Below, one piece after another: positions 8,947 to 19,423 of a stretch of 64,000 nt of DNA. Location: the NCBI GenBank assembly GCA_900073065.1, contig FJOG01000033.1, positions 261,649 to 325,648 on the forward strand, written 5' to 3'. The notes beneath the pieces were generated by a model that was given only the letters and a program-made list of their open reading frames with translations, ran no database searches and was not told the DNA's origin. The position numbers and the translations under genes are program-made. Numbering within the stretch: position 1 is the stretch's first letter; each line of letters starts with the position of its first letter. This DNA comes from Phialocephala subalpina. Taxonomy: Eukaryota > Ascomycota > Leotiomycetes > Helotiales > Mollisiaceae.

Positions 8947-11900
8947 TCAGGCTTCACCACCATCTACATACTTCGCAAATACATCGATGGAAAGATCGTT
9001 GTGTGCACTCACCTGCTTCCTTGCCATCCTCCGAAAGAATACTCTCTTCCCAAATTTCCACGCTTCCACACCTACGAAGAACAGAATGCTCTCAATGAAG
9101 ACGATACCCCACTCCCAGCTAATACCTTCATGCTTGAACACGATGTGGTTGATGACTGGGATATAAAGCGTCGGAAACACAGTTGCAAACCCCGCAATGA
9201 TTGCCCAAAACAAGAACTTATTGCGCCAAACATCGATTGCCCACTGAGTGAAATATCTCTTACTCCCAGGCTTCATTCTAAAGAATGACCTCCGCATATT
9301 GACCATATCCCAAGCCAAGAACAGCGCGAACCAAGTCAGACACACAAACGTGGTTGCGCGAGCCCGAAATACGGTGTCGCAAGCTTCGCTGTAGCTGTCG
9401 TTGCAGTTGCTGCCGAGGTCACCATCGCCAAAGCCGAAGAGGACGAGAGAGAATGCGGAGAGGCAGAGGGCGGCCATCCAGAGACCGTAGACTAGCATGT
9501 CGATCATTACTTCGAGAGTGAAGACGCCGGTTTTGAGGGATTGAGGAGGGCGTTGCATGATATCTGGGGCGGCTTCTTCGAATCCAAGACCCATGTCGGG
9601 CATTCCTGTTTAGTGTTAGCGAGGCCAAAGGATGTAATATAGTACCAACGTGCCAGAAGTGATCATGATGACCCAGAGGATTTCAACAGGTGCGAGTGGG
9701 AAAACTGATAACCCCGTGCTGTCCTTGAATGCCAAGCCGATTAGAAGCGTGCAGGCTTGAGCGATATTCTCAGCAAGTAAATGGAGGACAAACTTCTGGA
9801 TGTTATCGAACATCCGACGACCTTATTCGACCGCGTTAATGATGGATGCGAAATTGTCGTCAGTGAGAACAATGTCGGAAGCATCCTTTGCCACATCAGA
9901 GCCTGCTTGTCCCATCGCGATACCGACGTCTGCTCTTTTCAACGAAGGTGAGTCATTGACACCATCTCCTGTCATGGCAGCGAAGCATTTTCTTCGATGA
10001 AGAGCGTCGATCATACGGACTTTCGTAGTTGGTGAGCACCTGGCGATGACAAGGGGAAGTACAGGAAGCTCGTCGATGTCCGTGTCCGAGAGCTTGTCAA
10101 ACTGACTAGCAGTTATGATCATTGCATCCGAGATTGGATTAGAAAGGTGGTGCAAATTTGGAGGCAGAATGCCAGCTTGTGCTGCGATTGCCTTTGCGGT
10201 ACCAGGATGGTCACCGGTCAACATGTGAACAGAAATGCCTGCACGATAGCATTCCTTAACAACGCCTTCGAATTCAAGTCGTGGTAGATCGTAAAGTCCG
10301 ATGAGACCTTGGAATACAAGATCTTTCTCAACCTCGGTCCTGTCCTCGGGTTCGTTCTTTCCCATTGCGCCAGTCCACTCTTTGCTTGCGAGGGCTAGGA
10401 CCCGGAGACCCTGGGAGGCAAGTGCTTCCATGTTTGCCAGGATGTTTTGACTGATCGATTCCGTCAACTCCACTACCTCTTTTCCAGCTTCCATTCGGAT
10501 GTGAGTGCATGACTGAATAACTTTCTCAACAGCGCCTTTCGTGCAGACTCTGGCGGTATCGATTTTCCGAGACTTAAAGATGACAGACATCTTCTTGATA
10601 TCAGAATCGAAGGGGAATTCAGCAATCTGCCACCACTGAGGAGAATCACCGGCTGTGAACCTTTCTCGCTGCCAGTTGAATCGACCTGCGAAAACTTGAA
10701 TGGCGATTTCTGTTGGGTCGCCTTGAGCTTTCCATCCTTCGTCGGACCTGTATACCTTTGCGAGATTGGCTAGTGAGGCTACGTTCAGATAATCTTTCAG
10801 TTCTAGATTCTCATCGAGCAGATCTTCGTACACGGCTATTTTCTCAAACTCGGACTTCTCCTCGGACGTCCTCATATCTTTTGGAGACGTAGAGCTGTGG
10901 GAAAGAGCGCCGTGCGTTGGATCGAATGGGTCATCAGATTGACCTACTGAGTACGTCCCTCGCGATGGAATCCAGGCCTTCTTGACGACCATTTTCCCTT
11001 GAGTGAGTGTACCGGTCTTATCCGAACAAATGTCTGTGAGCTGTTAGGGGGGAAAATAAAAGGGAGGGCTGATTAAAGCTCACCTGTGACTGCTCCCAGA
11101 GCTTCCAAGGAGTCGAGCTTGCGGACCACGACATGGCGCTGTACCATTCGTTTTGTACCAGCAGCCATGGTGATGGTGAGGACCACAATAAGGGATGCTG
11201 GGATCATTGACAGTCCTGTAGCAACAGCATAGATAATGACTTCTCTGTTGTTGGAGAACTCATTGGCGCCGAGCACGATGAGTGCGCAGACAACCGCAAT
11301 GCCGAAGAGAAGGATAGCGAGCTTGGAAAGTTTTCTCTGCAGTGGGGTACCAACATTCACACCCAAAATTTTTCCAATGAAGTCCCCAGTGGTCAAACCC
11401 CAGGCATGTAAGTAGCGATAAGGCTTTGCTGTGCCATTTGGCCTACGCTTGCTTGACTGGCCTTGTCTTTCGTCCTGTTGCGCGAAGAGCAGCGGCGATG
11501 GAACCAATTTCTGTCTTCATTCCTGTAGCAAAGACTGCGCCTCGACCTCGGCCCTTGGTAACTGTGGATGGGCTGAATGCAATGTTCAAACGGTCTCCAG
11601 GTCCAGTGTCTTCTGGAAAGATAGCATCGGAGTCCTTCTGGACTGGAAGAGATTCTCCGGTGAGAGGTGCTTCATCGGTTTCGAAATTCATGACCTCGAG
11701 TAGACTAGATGGAAATCAGTTTGAGAGAGTAGTTGGAAAGTCTGCAGCACATACCGAAGATCTGCAGGAATAACATCCCCAGTTTTCAGCTCGACCAGAT
11801 CGCCCGGAACCAAATGTGCTGTTGGAATTGTCTCATTTCTACCGTTGCGGATGACACTGGCTGTCGGCGAACTCAATGAGCGCAGAGAGTCCAAAGTCTT

Positions 11901-12325
11901 CTCCGCGTTGAATTCTTGGAAGAAGCCGACGACGATATTGAGAATAATGACGGCTGTGATGACACCTCCTTCAATAAAAGACCCGATGGCAAAGCTGACC
12001 ACCATGGCCATAATCAATACCTAAAAATTGGATCAGAATATTGGTCATCTTCTAAGGGGAGAGTGGGAGCCATAACTAGAATCATTGCGTTGGCGATCTG
12101 CCGAATGAGGATCTTGACAGGTTGGACTCCAGGTCCATCATCGAGCTCGTTGTTACCAAACTCTTGGAGTCTGGAATTGGCTTCATCGGAGGAAAGCTAG
12201 TGATCGGAATTGACAGCAAGCTCTGAGATGAAAACATCGCACGCCAGTGCATGGGGAGGAAGTGAAAGAGGTTTATTGGCTTGACCAGATACATGTTCAA
12301 TAGAACCTTTCTCTTCTGTGGTCAT
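8947..12325 (-). pseudogene. ENA: ENA-type Na+/K+-exporting P-type ATPase, broken
   Basis: Exons can be followed at 12325-12077, 12020-11755, 11704-11084, 11033-9654 and 9605-8947. Ignoring lesions this gives about 1,056 residues, the usual length of P2D (ENA) ATPases, which pump Na+, Li+ or K+ out across the plasma membrane at high salt or pH. Visible motifs are LTGES, the phosphorylation site DKTGT (start of exon 4), MLTGDHPGTAKAIA and TGDGVNDSPSLKRADVGIAMG split over two hinge segments, plus C-terminal membrane helices. Lesions: TAG at 12197-12199 (codon 43), a 4-bp CTTG tandem duplication at 11448-11455 that shifts frame, and TAA at 9823-9825 inside the conserved INAVE-GRR segment. The last intron (9606-9653) has a GC donor (GCACGT). 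All catalytic motifs survive, so loss appears recent. Nine GCCAAG sites upstream fit the known PacC control of ENA genes. Confidence 0.85.
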
Positions 12326-12434
12326 CTTGATAGAATACAAGACAAGAGGAAATTTAATGCATAAGTTTTAGAGAAGATGTGCGGAAGAGATTGAGTTGTC
12401 TTATAGGTTTGTGCTTCCAATGTATCGCGGGGCT

Positions 12435-12801
12435 GCCAAGAGCGGGCGATAAACTGACATTCGAGATAAAGTGGCTTGCCGCGAAATGCCACCGGCTTTG
12501 ACTTGGCAAAGATAAAAGAATCATCGCTAAGAGTAATACTCTGGGCAAGAAGCAGTCTCTGCTTCCTTCCAAGACGATTTCAAGCGTTGCCAAGTAAAAG
12601 AGTCGGTCTGGGACTAAGCGTCAATATCAGAAAGGATTGCCGCCAAGAGCCAAGAAATTCCGACAGCTCCTCACTCGGAAACTCTGGCGGAGGCCAAGGG
12701 ACGCCAAGCGCGAAGTTCTTCATCGCCTTCCGTTATCCGAACAATCAAGACAGTAGAAAACGTCTAGAATGTCGTGCCAAGCGGATTATGGAAGCGCCAA
12801 G
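12435..12801. promoter_or_regulatory. PacC-type site array (nine GCCAAG hexamers)
   Basis: GCCAAG lies at 12435, 12589, 12642, 12649, 12693, 12703, 12776 and 12796 on the plus strand, and its complement CTTGGC at 12502. The fungal pH regulator PacC/Rim101 binds GCCARG, and ENA genes are known targets of this pathway. The array is 110-476 bp upstream of the ENA start at 12325. Random expectation for this hexamer on both strands in about 370 bp is well under one. The divergent racemase gene starts more than 1 kb away on the other side. Confidence 0.65.
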
Positions 12802-13879
12802 CCAGAGACAATGGGCTGCATATTGTTGACAGAAGGAAGGTTGGGGGGTTTTTGCGTTCCGCTGGGTGGCCACTGGGTTTTGAGCGATGGATTCGCCACC
12901 GACATGACCACCACGATGCGTCTTGCACGGGAGTGTGAAGCACTGCCGACATCTTCAATACATTAGAAATAGGATTCGCACGACAGGAAGGCATATTGGA
13001 GAGGACGAGTGGAGTGTTGAAGGCGGGAACGTCGGTGGGGAAAGAACAGTTCGCGCTTGCCACGTGCAGCACAGTCGCGTGGCTGTTAATGAAGCTCCAA
13101 GACTAGCTGGACCTGAGAAAGGAGCTAGCGACATTCAAAGGGATGGAATGTTAGCTGAAATACCGGGAACAGAACTCTAGGGAGCATGGGGACAATAAAA
13201 TCAAGATTCAGTGAGTTTTCTTCAGGTGCGACTGCACAGTGCCGAAAATCACTACTGCACCAACTTCCAAACCAAATGGAAAGAATTTTCAAGGTACTAA
13301 ACGCGATCAGAGACTGAGTGATCATTCTGACCTTTTCCAAGGAAAAGGTCAAATTTGAGTACCGGAAATACACATTCTCACAACGCGTCGCGTCGTCTTC
13401 CAGCACGGCCACTACCGGAGCATTACTCAAGTTATGCTCACGCTCTCGCCTTCTGTTTTGGCATGGAGATATAATCAAATGGTACTTCAAGAGTATCAAG
13501 TGGGATTTGTTGATAAGTCTATCTTGGCATCAAATCTCATCAGCCCATTCCTGGAAGAATCTCTACCTCTGCTTGGCCCGACGATGCGAACTTCAACGCC
13601 AACCGCGACATTCCCTTTTCCCTTCTTGTCAGCTGCCATTCGCAGGCTCATTTCGGCATCCATTTATCGTATTTTGGAGTCTGCCCGAAACTTTCTAAGG
13701 CTTGACAAGTTTCGGCGAGAAAATGTTGTTGCAAGAGAGATTCCAACCAAGCCAATATCTGCCCCCACTTTACGCCCTTCGGTTGTCTCCCACTTTCGAA
13801 TCATGACTTTACCATCATGAAGCAACACAATCCTTTCAATCGAATTTATGTAGGAAAGTAGACCGATTACTGCGAAAAT
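12802..13879. other. Intergenic between divergent genes
   Basis: The remainder of the spacer between the ENA remnant and the racemase. Long overlapping frames on both strands lack family signal. No repeat or RNA gene recognised. Confidence 0.4.
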
Positions 13880-15100
13880 ATGGATGTCTTCAACTCGGTT
13901 TCGGCCTCCGCATCCCAAATTAAATGCATTGATATGCACACCTCCGGCGGCCCCGTCAGAATTCCAATCAGCGGCCTCCCAAACCTCATAGGAACACTCC
14001 AAGAGCAATTTAAACAAGCTCATGAGCCTGAGTACGACCAAATCAGAAAGCGAATACTCCTCGAGCCTCGCGGACACGATGGTTTATACGGAGGAATGCT
14101 GCGCAAAGACACAGAATTTGTTCAGTCTGGCGAGGCCGACATTGGCGTCTTATACATTCACGCAGGAGGATATTCTTTAATGTGCGGTCATGCTACACTG
14201 GCGATCTCTAGGTTCTTGATCGATACACAGGATCTAGAGGTCTTTCCAAATCGCGAGAAGTTGAAATTCGATAAAGAGTCCTTGACAACAGAGTTGAGAC
14301 TGCATGCTCCTTGCGGACTCCTTCGGATCACAGTCCCAACAATGTCAGATGGGAAGAGCTCTGATCCAAATCGAGATGTGTCGTTCTTATCAGTCCCTTC
14401 TTTTGCATCTGCTCTCAATGTCGAAGTTACGATCCCTCCGACCCGGCGATGGAAGGAGCTAGGGACTCGAACTTCTGTTACGGTAGATATTGCCTACGGC
14501 GGTTCATTCTTCGCTGTTGTTTCGGCACAAGAGCTTGGATTTGCGAATGGAATCAAAGATATCCACGATCTGGATGAAATGTGGAAGACCGTCAATGCGA
14601 TCAAGGATACGATTTCTACGACTGCAGAATTGGCTGCTTATACGTACCTGTCCACCTCGCCGGACCCCCTTCTGGTCAATGGTGTCATAGTGAGGGATGA
14701 GACGATTGGATGTGCTCGCGAGGATGTCACGGGCTTTGAGACGGGAGTTATCTTCGTAGGAAGCGCGATTGATCGTTCACCATGTGGATCTGGGACGGGC
14801 GCACGTATAGCTTTGGCATATGCCAGAGGACAACGAAAACTGGGCGAGAAATGGGCATACCACTCTCTGCTATCCGTCGCTAGTGACGGTCATGGTCCAT
14901 TCGTTGGGAGCCCAGTAGAAGAAGTGGAAATTCCAGGTGGGAAGGGTGTGGGATCGAGAGGTGTGGTTGTGAAGACTGAAGGTCGGGCGTACTATATTGG
15001 CGCGACTACCTTTACGCTGGAGAAGGCGGATAGAATATCAACAATTGGGTTCAAGATCATGGAGTTACCGGCAGCTATTCGTAGCAAAAAGGCGGTATGA
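13880..15100 (+). CDS. Proline racemase / hydroxyproline epimerase family enzyme
   Basis: An intact, intronless 406-residue member of the proline-racemase family, which acts without cofactor through two active-site thiols. The N-terminal signature appears as IDMHTSGGPVRIPISG (about residues 17-32; family members usually have HTxGEP, so Glu is replaced by Gly here). The first catalytic region is LMCGHATLA near residue 97, and the second is DRSPCGSGTGARIAL near 305. Both cysteines are present. In the family, proline racemases and 4-hydroxyproline 2-epimerases keep both, while trans-3-hydroxyproline dehydratases replace the second with Thr, so racemase/epimerase activity is favoured here. Likely role: interconversion of hydroxyproline or proline isomers during breakdown of collagen, cell-wall or peptide material. 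It is divergent from the ENA remnant across a 1.55-kb spacer. No proline-catabolic neighbours are visible. Confidence 0.88.
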   Translation: MDVFNSVSASASQIKCIDMHTSGGPVRIPISGLPNLIGTLQEQFKQAHEPEYDQIRKRILLEPRGHDGLYGGMLRKDTEFVQSGEADIGVLYIHAGGYSLMCGHATLAISRFLIDTQDLEVFPNREKLKFDKESLTTELRLHAPCGLLRITVPTMSDGKSSDPNRDVSFLSVPSFASALNVEVTIPPTRRWKELGTRTSVTVDIAYGGSFFAVVSAQELGFANGIKDIHDLDEMWKTVNAIKDTISTTAELAAYTYLSTSPDPLLVNGVIVRDETIGCAREDVTGFETGVIFVGSAIDRSPCGSGTGARIALAYARGQRKLGEKWAYHSLLSVASDGHGPFVGSPVEEVEIPGGKGVGSRGVVVKTEGRAYYIGATTFTLEKADRISTIGFKIMELPAAIRSKKAV

Positions 15101-15580
15101 AACATTGGTAATTGCAATGTGAGAATATTGATGGCTTGGTGAACGATACTGCCTTTGTCTCGGTGAATTTGGGATGGGCGCGCAGCGTAACCCCAGGATT
15201 TCTCGCTAAAGCCCCTGAAACTCCAGCAGTGTTCCAGTTGCTCGCCCAATGATATGGGTGGACGGATTCAATCCAAGCAAGACCCATTAGTAAATATTCC
15301 CACAAGGTTCTAATAGTTCTCTAAGTGTTGGAATAGAGTTCAATGGCAGGGGTGGGGTTTTGGAAGCGGGAGCTAATCGTCGGTTCCAGATTGAAGTACC
15401 TGCATTTTGAACCAGTCCGGCTAGATCAGAACCTCTCAATGACGCATTACCTAGATTTGAAGTATGCCCTTATTTTCTTTTCAATGAACCTCGAATTATG
15501 AACAGAATAACAGGATTGGGTTCGCATTTCCAAGGGACTTGCAACGACGGCAATCACGGAAATCACAGCCACAACACGAT
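15101..15580. other. Intergenic / promoter of the F-box-like gene
   Basis: Spacer with no supported gene. An in-frame ATG at 15539 would extend the next gene by 14 residues, but 15581 is the better start. Confidence 0.4.
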
Positions 15581-16687
15581 ATGGCCCCACAAGCTTCATT
15601 ACTAGGACTTCCTCGAGAACTCCGAGATCATATTCTAGATCTAATCGTATCTTCTCGACAAGAAGCACCCAAAGACACCTCCAACATAACAAACCGCATC
15701 GAACTTAACGACTTCAAAACAAAAAGCTCGCAAATCCTCGGCAAGATCCACCAAAACTTCATTTATGGAAGTCGAGCTTACAAGGCCGCACACACATATG
15801 CTACTCACGTCGTCGAACATCAAAAAATTTCGTCAAAGCTCGTCAAGTATCCTATTAGAGGAGGGAGGATTGTAATGTTTCCCACGCTTTTAGTCAATAA
15901 GCGACTGCACACCGAGACATTGGAAGTGATAGAGAGGTCGAAGGATCGGCGCAAATGGGAGTTGGACATTATGCTCGTCAATAATTACCAACTTTGGCCA
16001 ACTTGGATGTACATGCCAAAATTTAACAGAAGAGTTGAGCAATTGTCCCTAACATTCCGAATCATCGAGAGTTTTGGAACGGATTATTGCAATCCTTATC
16101 AGCAGCATCCAAACGTCTGGAGCCAAGTGTCGTGGACTTTCTATCATTTTCTCGAACGGCTGCTGAAAGTTGGACCTTTCGGGAAGAGGTCTAAAGGGGT
16201 AGACAACAGATTTATTGTGGAGCGTTTGATCATCAATGTATCGTCTCCCGAATGGACCGAGGAAGAACACAAGACTACGAAAGGCATGGATCGTGCTGGC
16301 ATGGTTGAGATGTGGAAAAAGAAGGGAAGTCCTCGTTTCATCGGGGGACGTTTTCTAGCTCAATGGCTTGAAAGGGCAGTGGAAATTCTGGCAAACATGA
16401 ACCATGGTTCAGCAGCAGCTTTCAGCGCCATCCTCTACGAAAGAGTAGGAACCATTGAAGTTCAGCTTGATGGCAAGACGTGCAGCAAGTGGGATTTGGG
16501 AGACAGATTGCGAAAATTGAGGTTTGACGATTTGATGTTCTGGGAGAACGGATATGATCTTCGACCGAGGATTTACAAGAATTGGAAGATGGACACCCAC
16601 GAGCTTCGCCAAAGATCAGGTTTGCCAGTGGAGAATCTTGATGAGGATGAGCTGGAGTACTTAGACTCGATTGACTATGCAGAATAG
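15581..16687 (+). CDS. F-box-like (LPRELRDxI) hypothetical protein
   Basis: A 368-residue single-exon protein beginning MAPQASLLGLPRELRDHIL. The LLxLPRELRDxI opening is the hallmark of a large expanded fungal group with an N-terminal F-box-like or 2EXR-type segment, followed by a long alpha/beta region with FPTLLVNKRLHTET near residue 100. F-box proteins deliver substrates to SCF ubiquitin ligases, but members of this group are mostly uncharacterised and the role here is inference. The start at 15581 aligns with the start of the tandem relative at 16887, which supports it over the upstream ATG at 15539. The C-terminal end is acidic (EDELEYLDSIDYAE). Confidence 0.7.
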   Translation: MAPQASLLGLPRELRDHILDLIVSSRQEAPKDTSNITNRIELNDFKTKSSQILGKIHQNFIYGSRAYKAAHTYATHVVEHQKISSKLVKYPIRGGRIVMFPTLLVNKRLHTETLEVIERSKDRRKWELDIMLVNNYQLWPTWMYMPKFNRRVEQLSLTFRIIESFGTDYCNPYQQHPNVWSQVSWTFYHFLERLLKVGPFGKRSKGVDNRFIVERLIINVSSPEWTEEEHKTTKGMDRAGMVEMWKKKGSPRFIGGRFLAQWLERAVEILANMNHGSAAAFSAILYERVGTIEVQLDGKTCSKWDLGDRLRKLRFDDLMFWENGYDLRPRIYKNWKMDTHELRQRSGLPVENLDEDELEYLDSIDYAE

Positions 16688-16886
16688 ATTAGCGGGAGCT
16701 AAATATCGGCACCAAACTAAAGCATCTATATTTCAACCTGGCCTAGTCGAAGCTCGTCTGAAGAATAACTCATTTTATAATCATTTCATATGACCATTCA
16801 TTTTGGTAGAAGCAACAAATTTCAAATACCCTCATCTTCGTTATAGCAGGCAAGCAAGTCTACATACCACCCGACAACGCATCAAT

Positions 16887-17905
16887 ATGGGATCACAATC
16901 TACACTACTCGGTCTGCCACGAGAACTGCGAGACCAAATCCTCCACCTAATGGTCTCATAACGCCAAACACCCATGCAAGGCATCTCCTCCCTCCCCATC
17001 CGCATCCACCTCAATGATTTCGAGACTCGAAGCTGGGCACCAGGAGAATTTGATCGCTACGTAAAGCGAGGCAATCGAATTGACAACTTCCCAACCTTGC
17101 TCGTTAATCGTCGGCTGAAAGCCGAGACAGAGGAAGCTATTGAAAAGCTAAAAGATAAACGGAAGTACCAAATAGATGTGCTTATGATGAAATGAGCAGG
17201 AATTGTGGCCGACGTGGACATATATGCCTAAGTTCTTGAAGAGGGTGGAGAGCGTTTATGCTGGGTTTAGGATTCATGGTGTCTTTCCAAAAGGAAAGTA
17301 TCACAATTATCTAGAGAGGTATGAGGATGCGTTTCTAGGTCCGGAAATTCGAAGCTTCCGTTGGGTGCTATGAAATTTGCTCGGGCGATTCCTGAGGCTT
17401 GGTCCGGTGGGCAGAAGCTCGAAGGGAAACGGGATGGATAAGAATATAGTGTTGGAGAATTTGTTTATTGACGTCTGCTCGCGGCAGATCTCGGAGGAGG
17501 AACGGAATGCGACATTTGGGCGAGGTAATGAACATATCGTCCACTTGAGGAATAGTACTGGGATGGAGTATTTAACGACTGCTTGGGATGTTGCAATCGA
17601 AATTGGGGCCGAGTTGCATCTCTTACTTGGAATGGGCTACTACACGGCGGCGTATGGTAGGCTGTTGTACGAGAGAATTGGGCACATCGAAGAGGCGGTT
17701 GATGGAAGGTTGCATATGGAATTCAACCTGGCCAATATGCTGAGAGATGTGCAGTTCGATCAGTCGTTCGGAGAGGAGGAAAGAGAGCTTCGACCAAGAT
17801 TTTCCTGAATTGGGAGCTGGATACCTCCGAAAGTTGTCGTAGGTCGGGCCTGCCAGCTGTAGAGCTAGATCAGGATCAACTTAAGAAGTTGAGAGATGGA
17901 TCATG
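16887..17905 (+). pseudogene. Dead tandem copy of the F-box-like gene
   Basis: It parallels the gene at 15581-16687 from end to end: MGSQSTLLGLPRELRDQIL at the start, then FPTLLVNRRLKAE, LWPTWTYMPKF, RLGPVGRSSKG and LLYERIGHIEE. Lesions are TAA at 16959-16961 (codon 25), a one-base loss near 17189-17196 just before the ELWPTW segment, TGA at 17371-17373, and a one-base loss near 17803 before LNWELDTSE. It is also shorter in the first third than its neighbour. The similarity and orientation indicate an old tandem duplication whose downstream copy decayed. No homopolymer explanation fits the two nonsense codons. Confidence 0.75.
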
Positions 17906-17978
17906 TAGAATGAGTCTGTTAGAAGCTGCCAGCTCACAGGTCACTAATAGCCGAATTGATTTCATTGTTGAACATCCT

Positions 17979-18794
17979 CTATGCCGTCTGCGCCCATGCA
18001 GCCCTGAACTTTATCAATCCAACCCAAGACATCAAAGCTCCCACGACGCCATCACTCAGCAGCCCAGCCTCTGAGGCCCAATGCATTGCCAAAGGCGTAT
18101 ATGCAACATTCATCTTTGCGCTCCTCCACCAAACTGCTTCCTCGGCCTCGATTGCCTGCTTCTCCTTCTCATCAACTGCCTTCACTTTCCTCGTCTCCCT
18201 CAATTGTCTCCCACGATATAGCCTCACAAATTCCATCACCACATACGCCAAGAACATCCGCAGACTAGTTTTCGCCCACCTCTTGATATCTGCCGCAGTC
18301 CACCCCCTCAACACACCCTTCCCAGCAAGATAATACCCATTTTCATAAACATAATATGCGCCCAATGACAACGTCTGTCCATAGCTCACAGCTCGAAGAA
18401 CCATATCCTTCGGCGGATCAACATAATTCCTCTTCGCCATCGCATATACACCCAACATTCCCCATAGTCTTGTAAATGTCCTGAAATCCGAACACATCCC
18501 AGCCAAAGTCTTCGTGCTAGCTTCCAGCTCCGCGAGCTTCACGAATGAGGAAGCTCCATGTTTTAAAGTGGTGGCAGATGCGCCTGGTCGTGTGAGGGCG
18601 CGTAATTCGAGGCTCTCCAGCTTCGAGATCTGCGAGGATACGAAGAAGAGGCCGTAGCCAATAAGGGTGAGGGTTGCGTCGACGCCAGAGGAAGTTGAGA
18701 GGACTTTGGAGAGGCGGGCGATTCGTTCGTCGGTTTTAGGATTGATGAGGGAGGCTGCGGAGAATGGGAGCTGTGATGCTTTATCTGAAGCCAT
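17979..18794 (-). CDS. PEX11-like peroxisomal membrane protein
   Basis: A 271-residue single-exon protein starting MASDKASQLP; an upstream in-frame ATG at 18827 would add 11 residues without family support. It has the PEX11 pattern: an N-terminal amphipathic region with DERIARLSKVLSTSSGVDATL, a middle SYGQTLSLGAYYVYENGYYLAGKG segment near residue 155 (given here as two adjoining parts), a basic KRWAKTSLRMFLAY helix, and a C-terminal hydrophobic helix near 245-265. PEX11 proteins bind and bend the peroxisomal membrane and promote elongation and division. Filamentous fungi carry several paralogues; this one is closest in style to the smaller Pex11/Pex11C group (inference). It is convergent with the dead F-box-like copy, with only about 75 bp between them. 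Confidence 0.75.
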   Translation of the reverse strand: MASDKASQLPFSAASLINPKTDERIARLSKVLSTSSGVDATLTLIGYGLFFVSSQISKLESLELRALTRPGASATTLKHGASSFVKLAELEASTKTLAGMCSDFRTFTRLWGMLGVYAMAKRNYVDPPKDMVLRAVSYGQTLSLGAYYVYENGYYLAGKGVLRGWTAADIKRWAKTSLRMFLAYVVMEFVRLYRGRQLRETRKVKAVDEKEKQAIEAEEAVWWRSAKMNVAYTPLAMHWASEAGLLSDGVVGALMSWVGLIKFRAAWAQTA

Positions 18795-18827
18795 TCTGAA
18801 AGAATAAATTATACAGTGGTGGTACAA

Positions 18828-19423
18828 GACACGATGTACTTTTGAGGTTTGAAAAGGGGTTGTCGCGATGTTTTGTTGACAAGGATGGGTACACAGGGGG
18901 CTAGCTATATTCGGTGTGGGGATGTGGGGTAACGCCTCCTATGTAACTCCGGGCCGAGGCAAACCCCGGGTAGAAGGGTCTCTGTTTTCTCCTTTTTATA
19001 TCTTCAAGTTATTCTCAATGTTCATACCTCTAAGTCAACATGTTTTGTTCCAAGTTTCATAAAAGGTTGTGGACTTTGAGATGACTTCCTTTGGGGCTTC
19101 GTGTTGGAGTTCAGATCCCTTTAGCGATATGATCGCTAAATTTCAGGCCATTGTACGCTGAAGTTTCAGTCCCTGATAGTGGTTGACACCAGCCTCGTCC
19201 GTACATTTAAAAACTTCACATACATTTACTATTTATTCTATTTTCATCGTACCTTTTTTTCTTCCCTCTTCATATTAATTCCAACCTCATCCATGAAAAG
19301 ATAGCGATAAAACTCAACATTGTCGGCGATTGCAAGGCAACCAGTCAGCGCCACTTTTTCACTGTGCTGCTTGAAATAAAGTACCTCAACCTTCATCTAG
19401 GTTACATTCTTTAGTCTTCACGA
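18828..19423. other. Intergenic
   Basis: Divergent spacer between the PEX11-like gene and the ankyrin remnant. No gene, RNA or repeat recognised. Confidence 0.4.

Noticed and set aside
12476..12829. 117-codon plus-strand frame across the PacC-site array
   Set aside because: Basic, low-complexity translation with no family signal; the region is better explained as a promoter.
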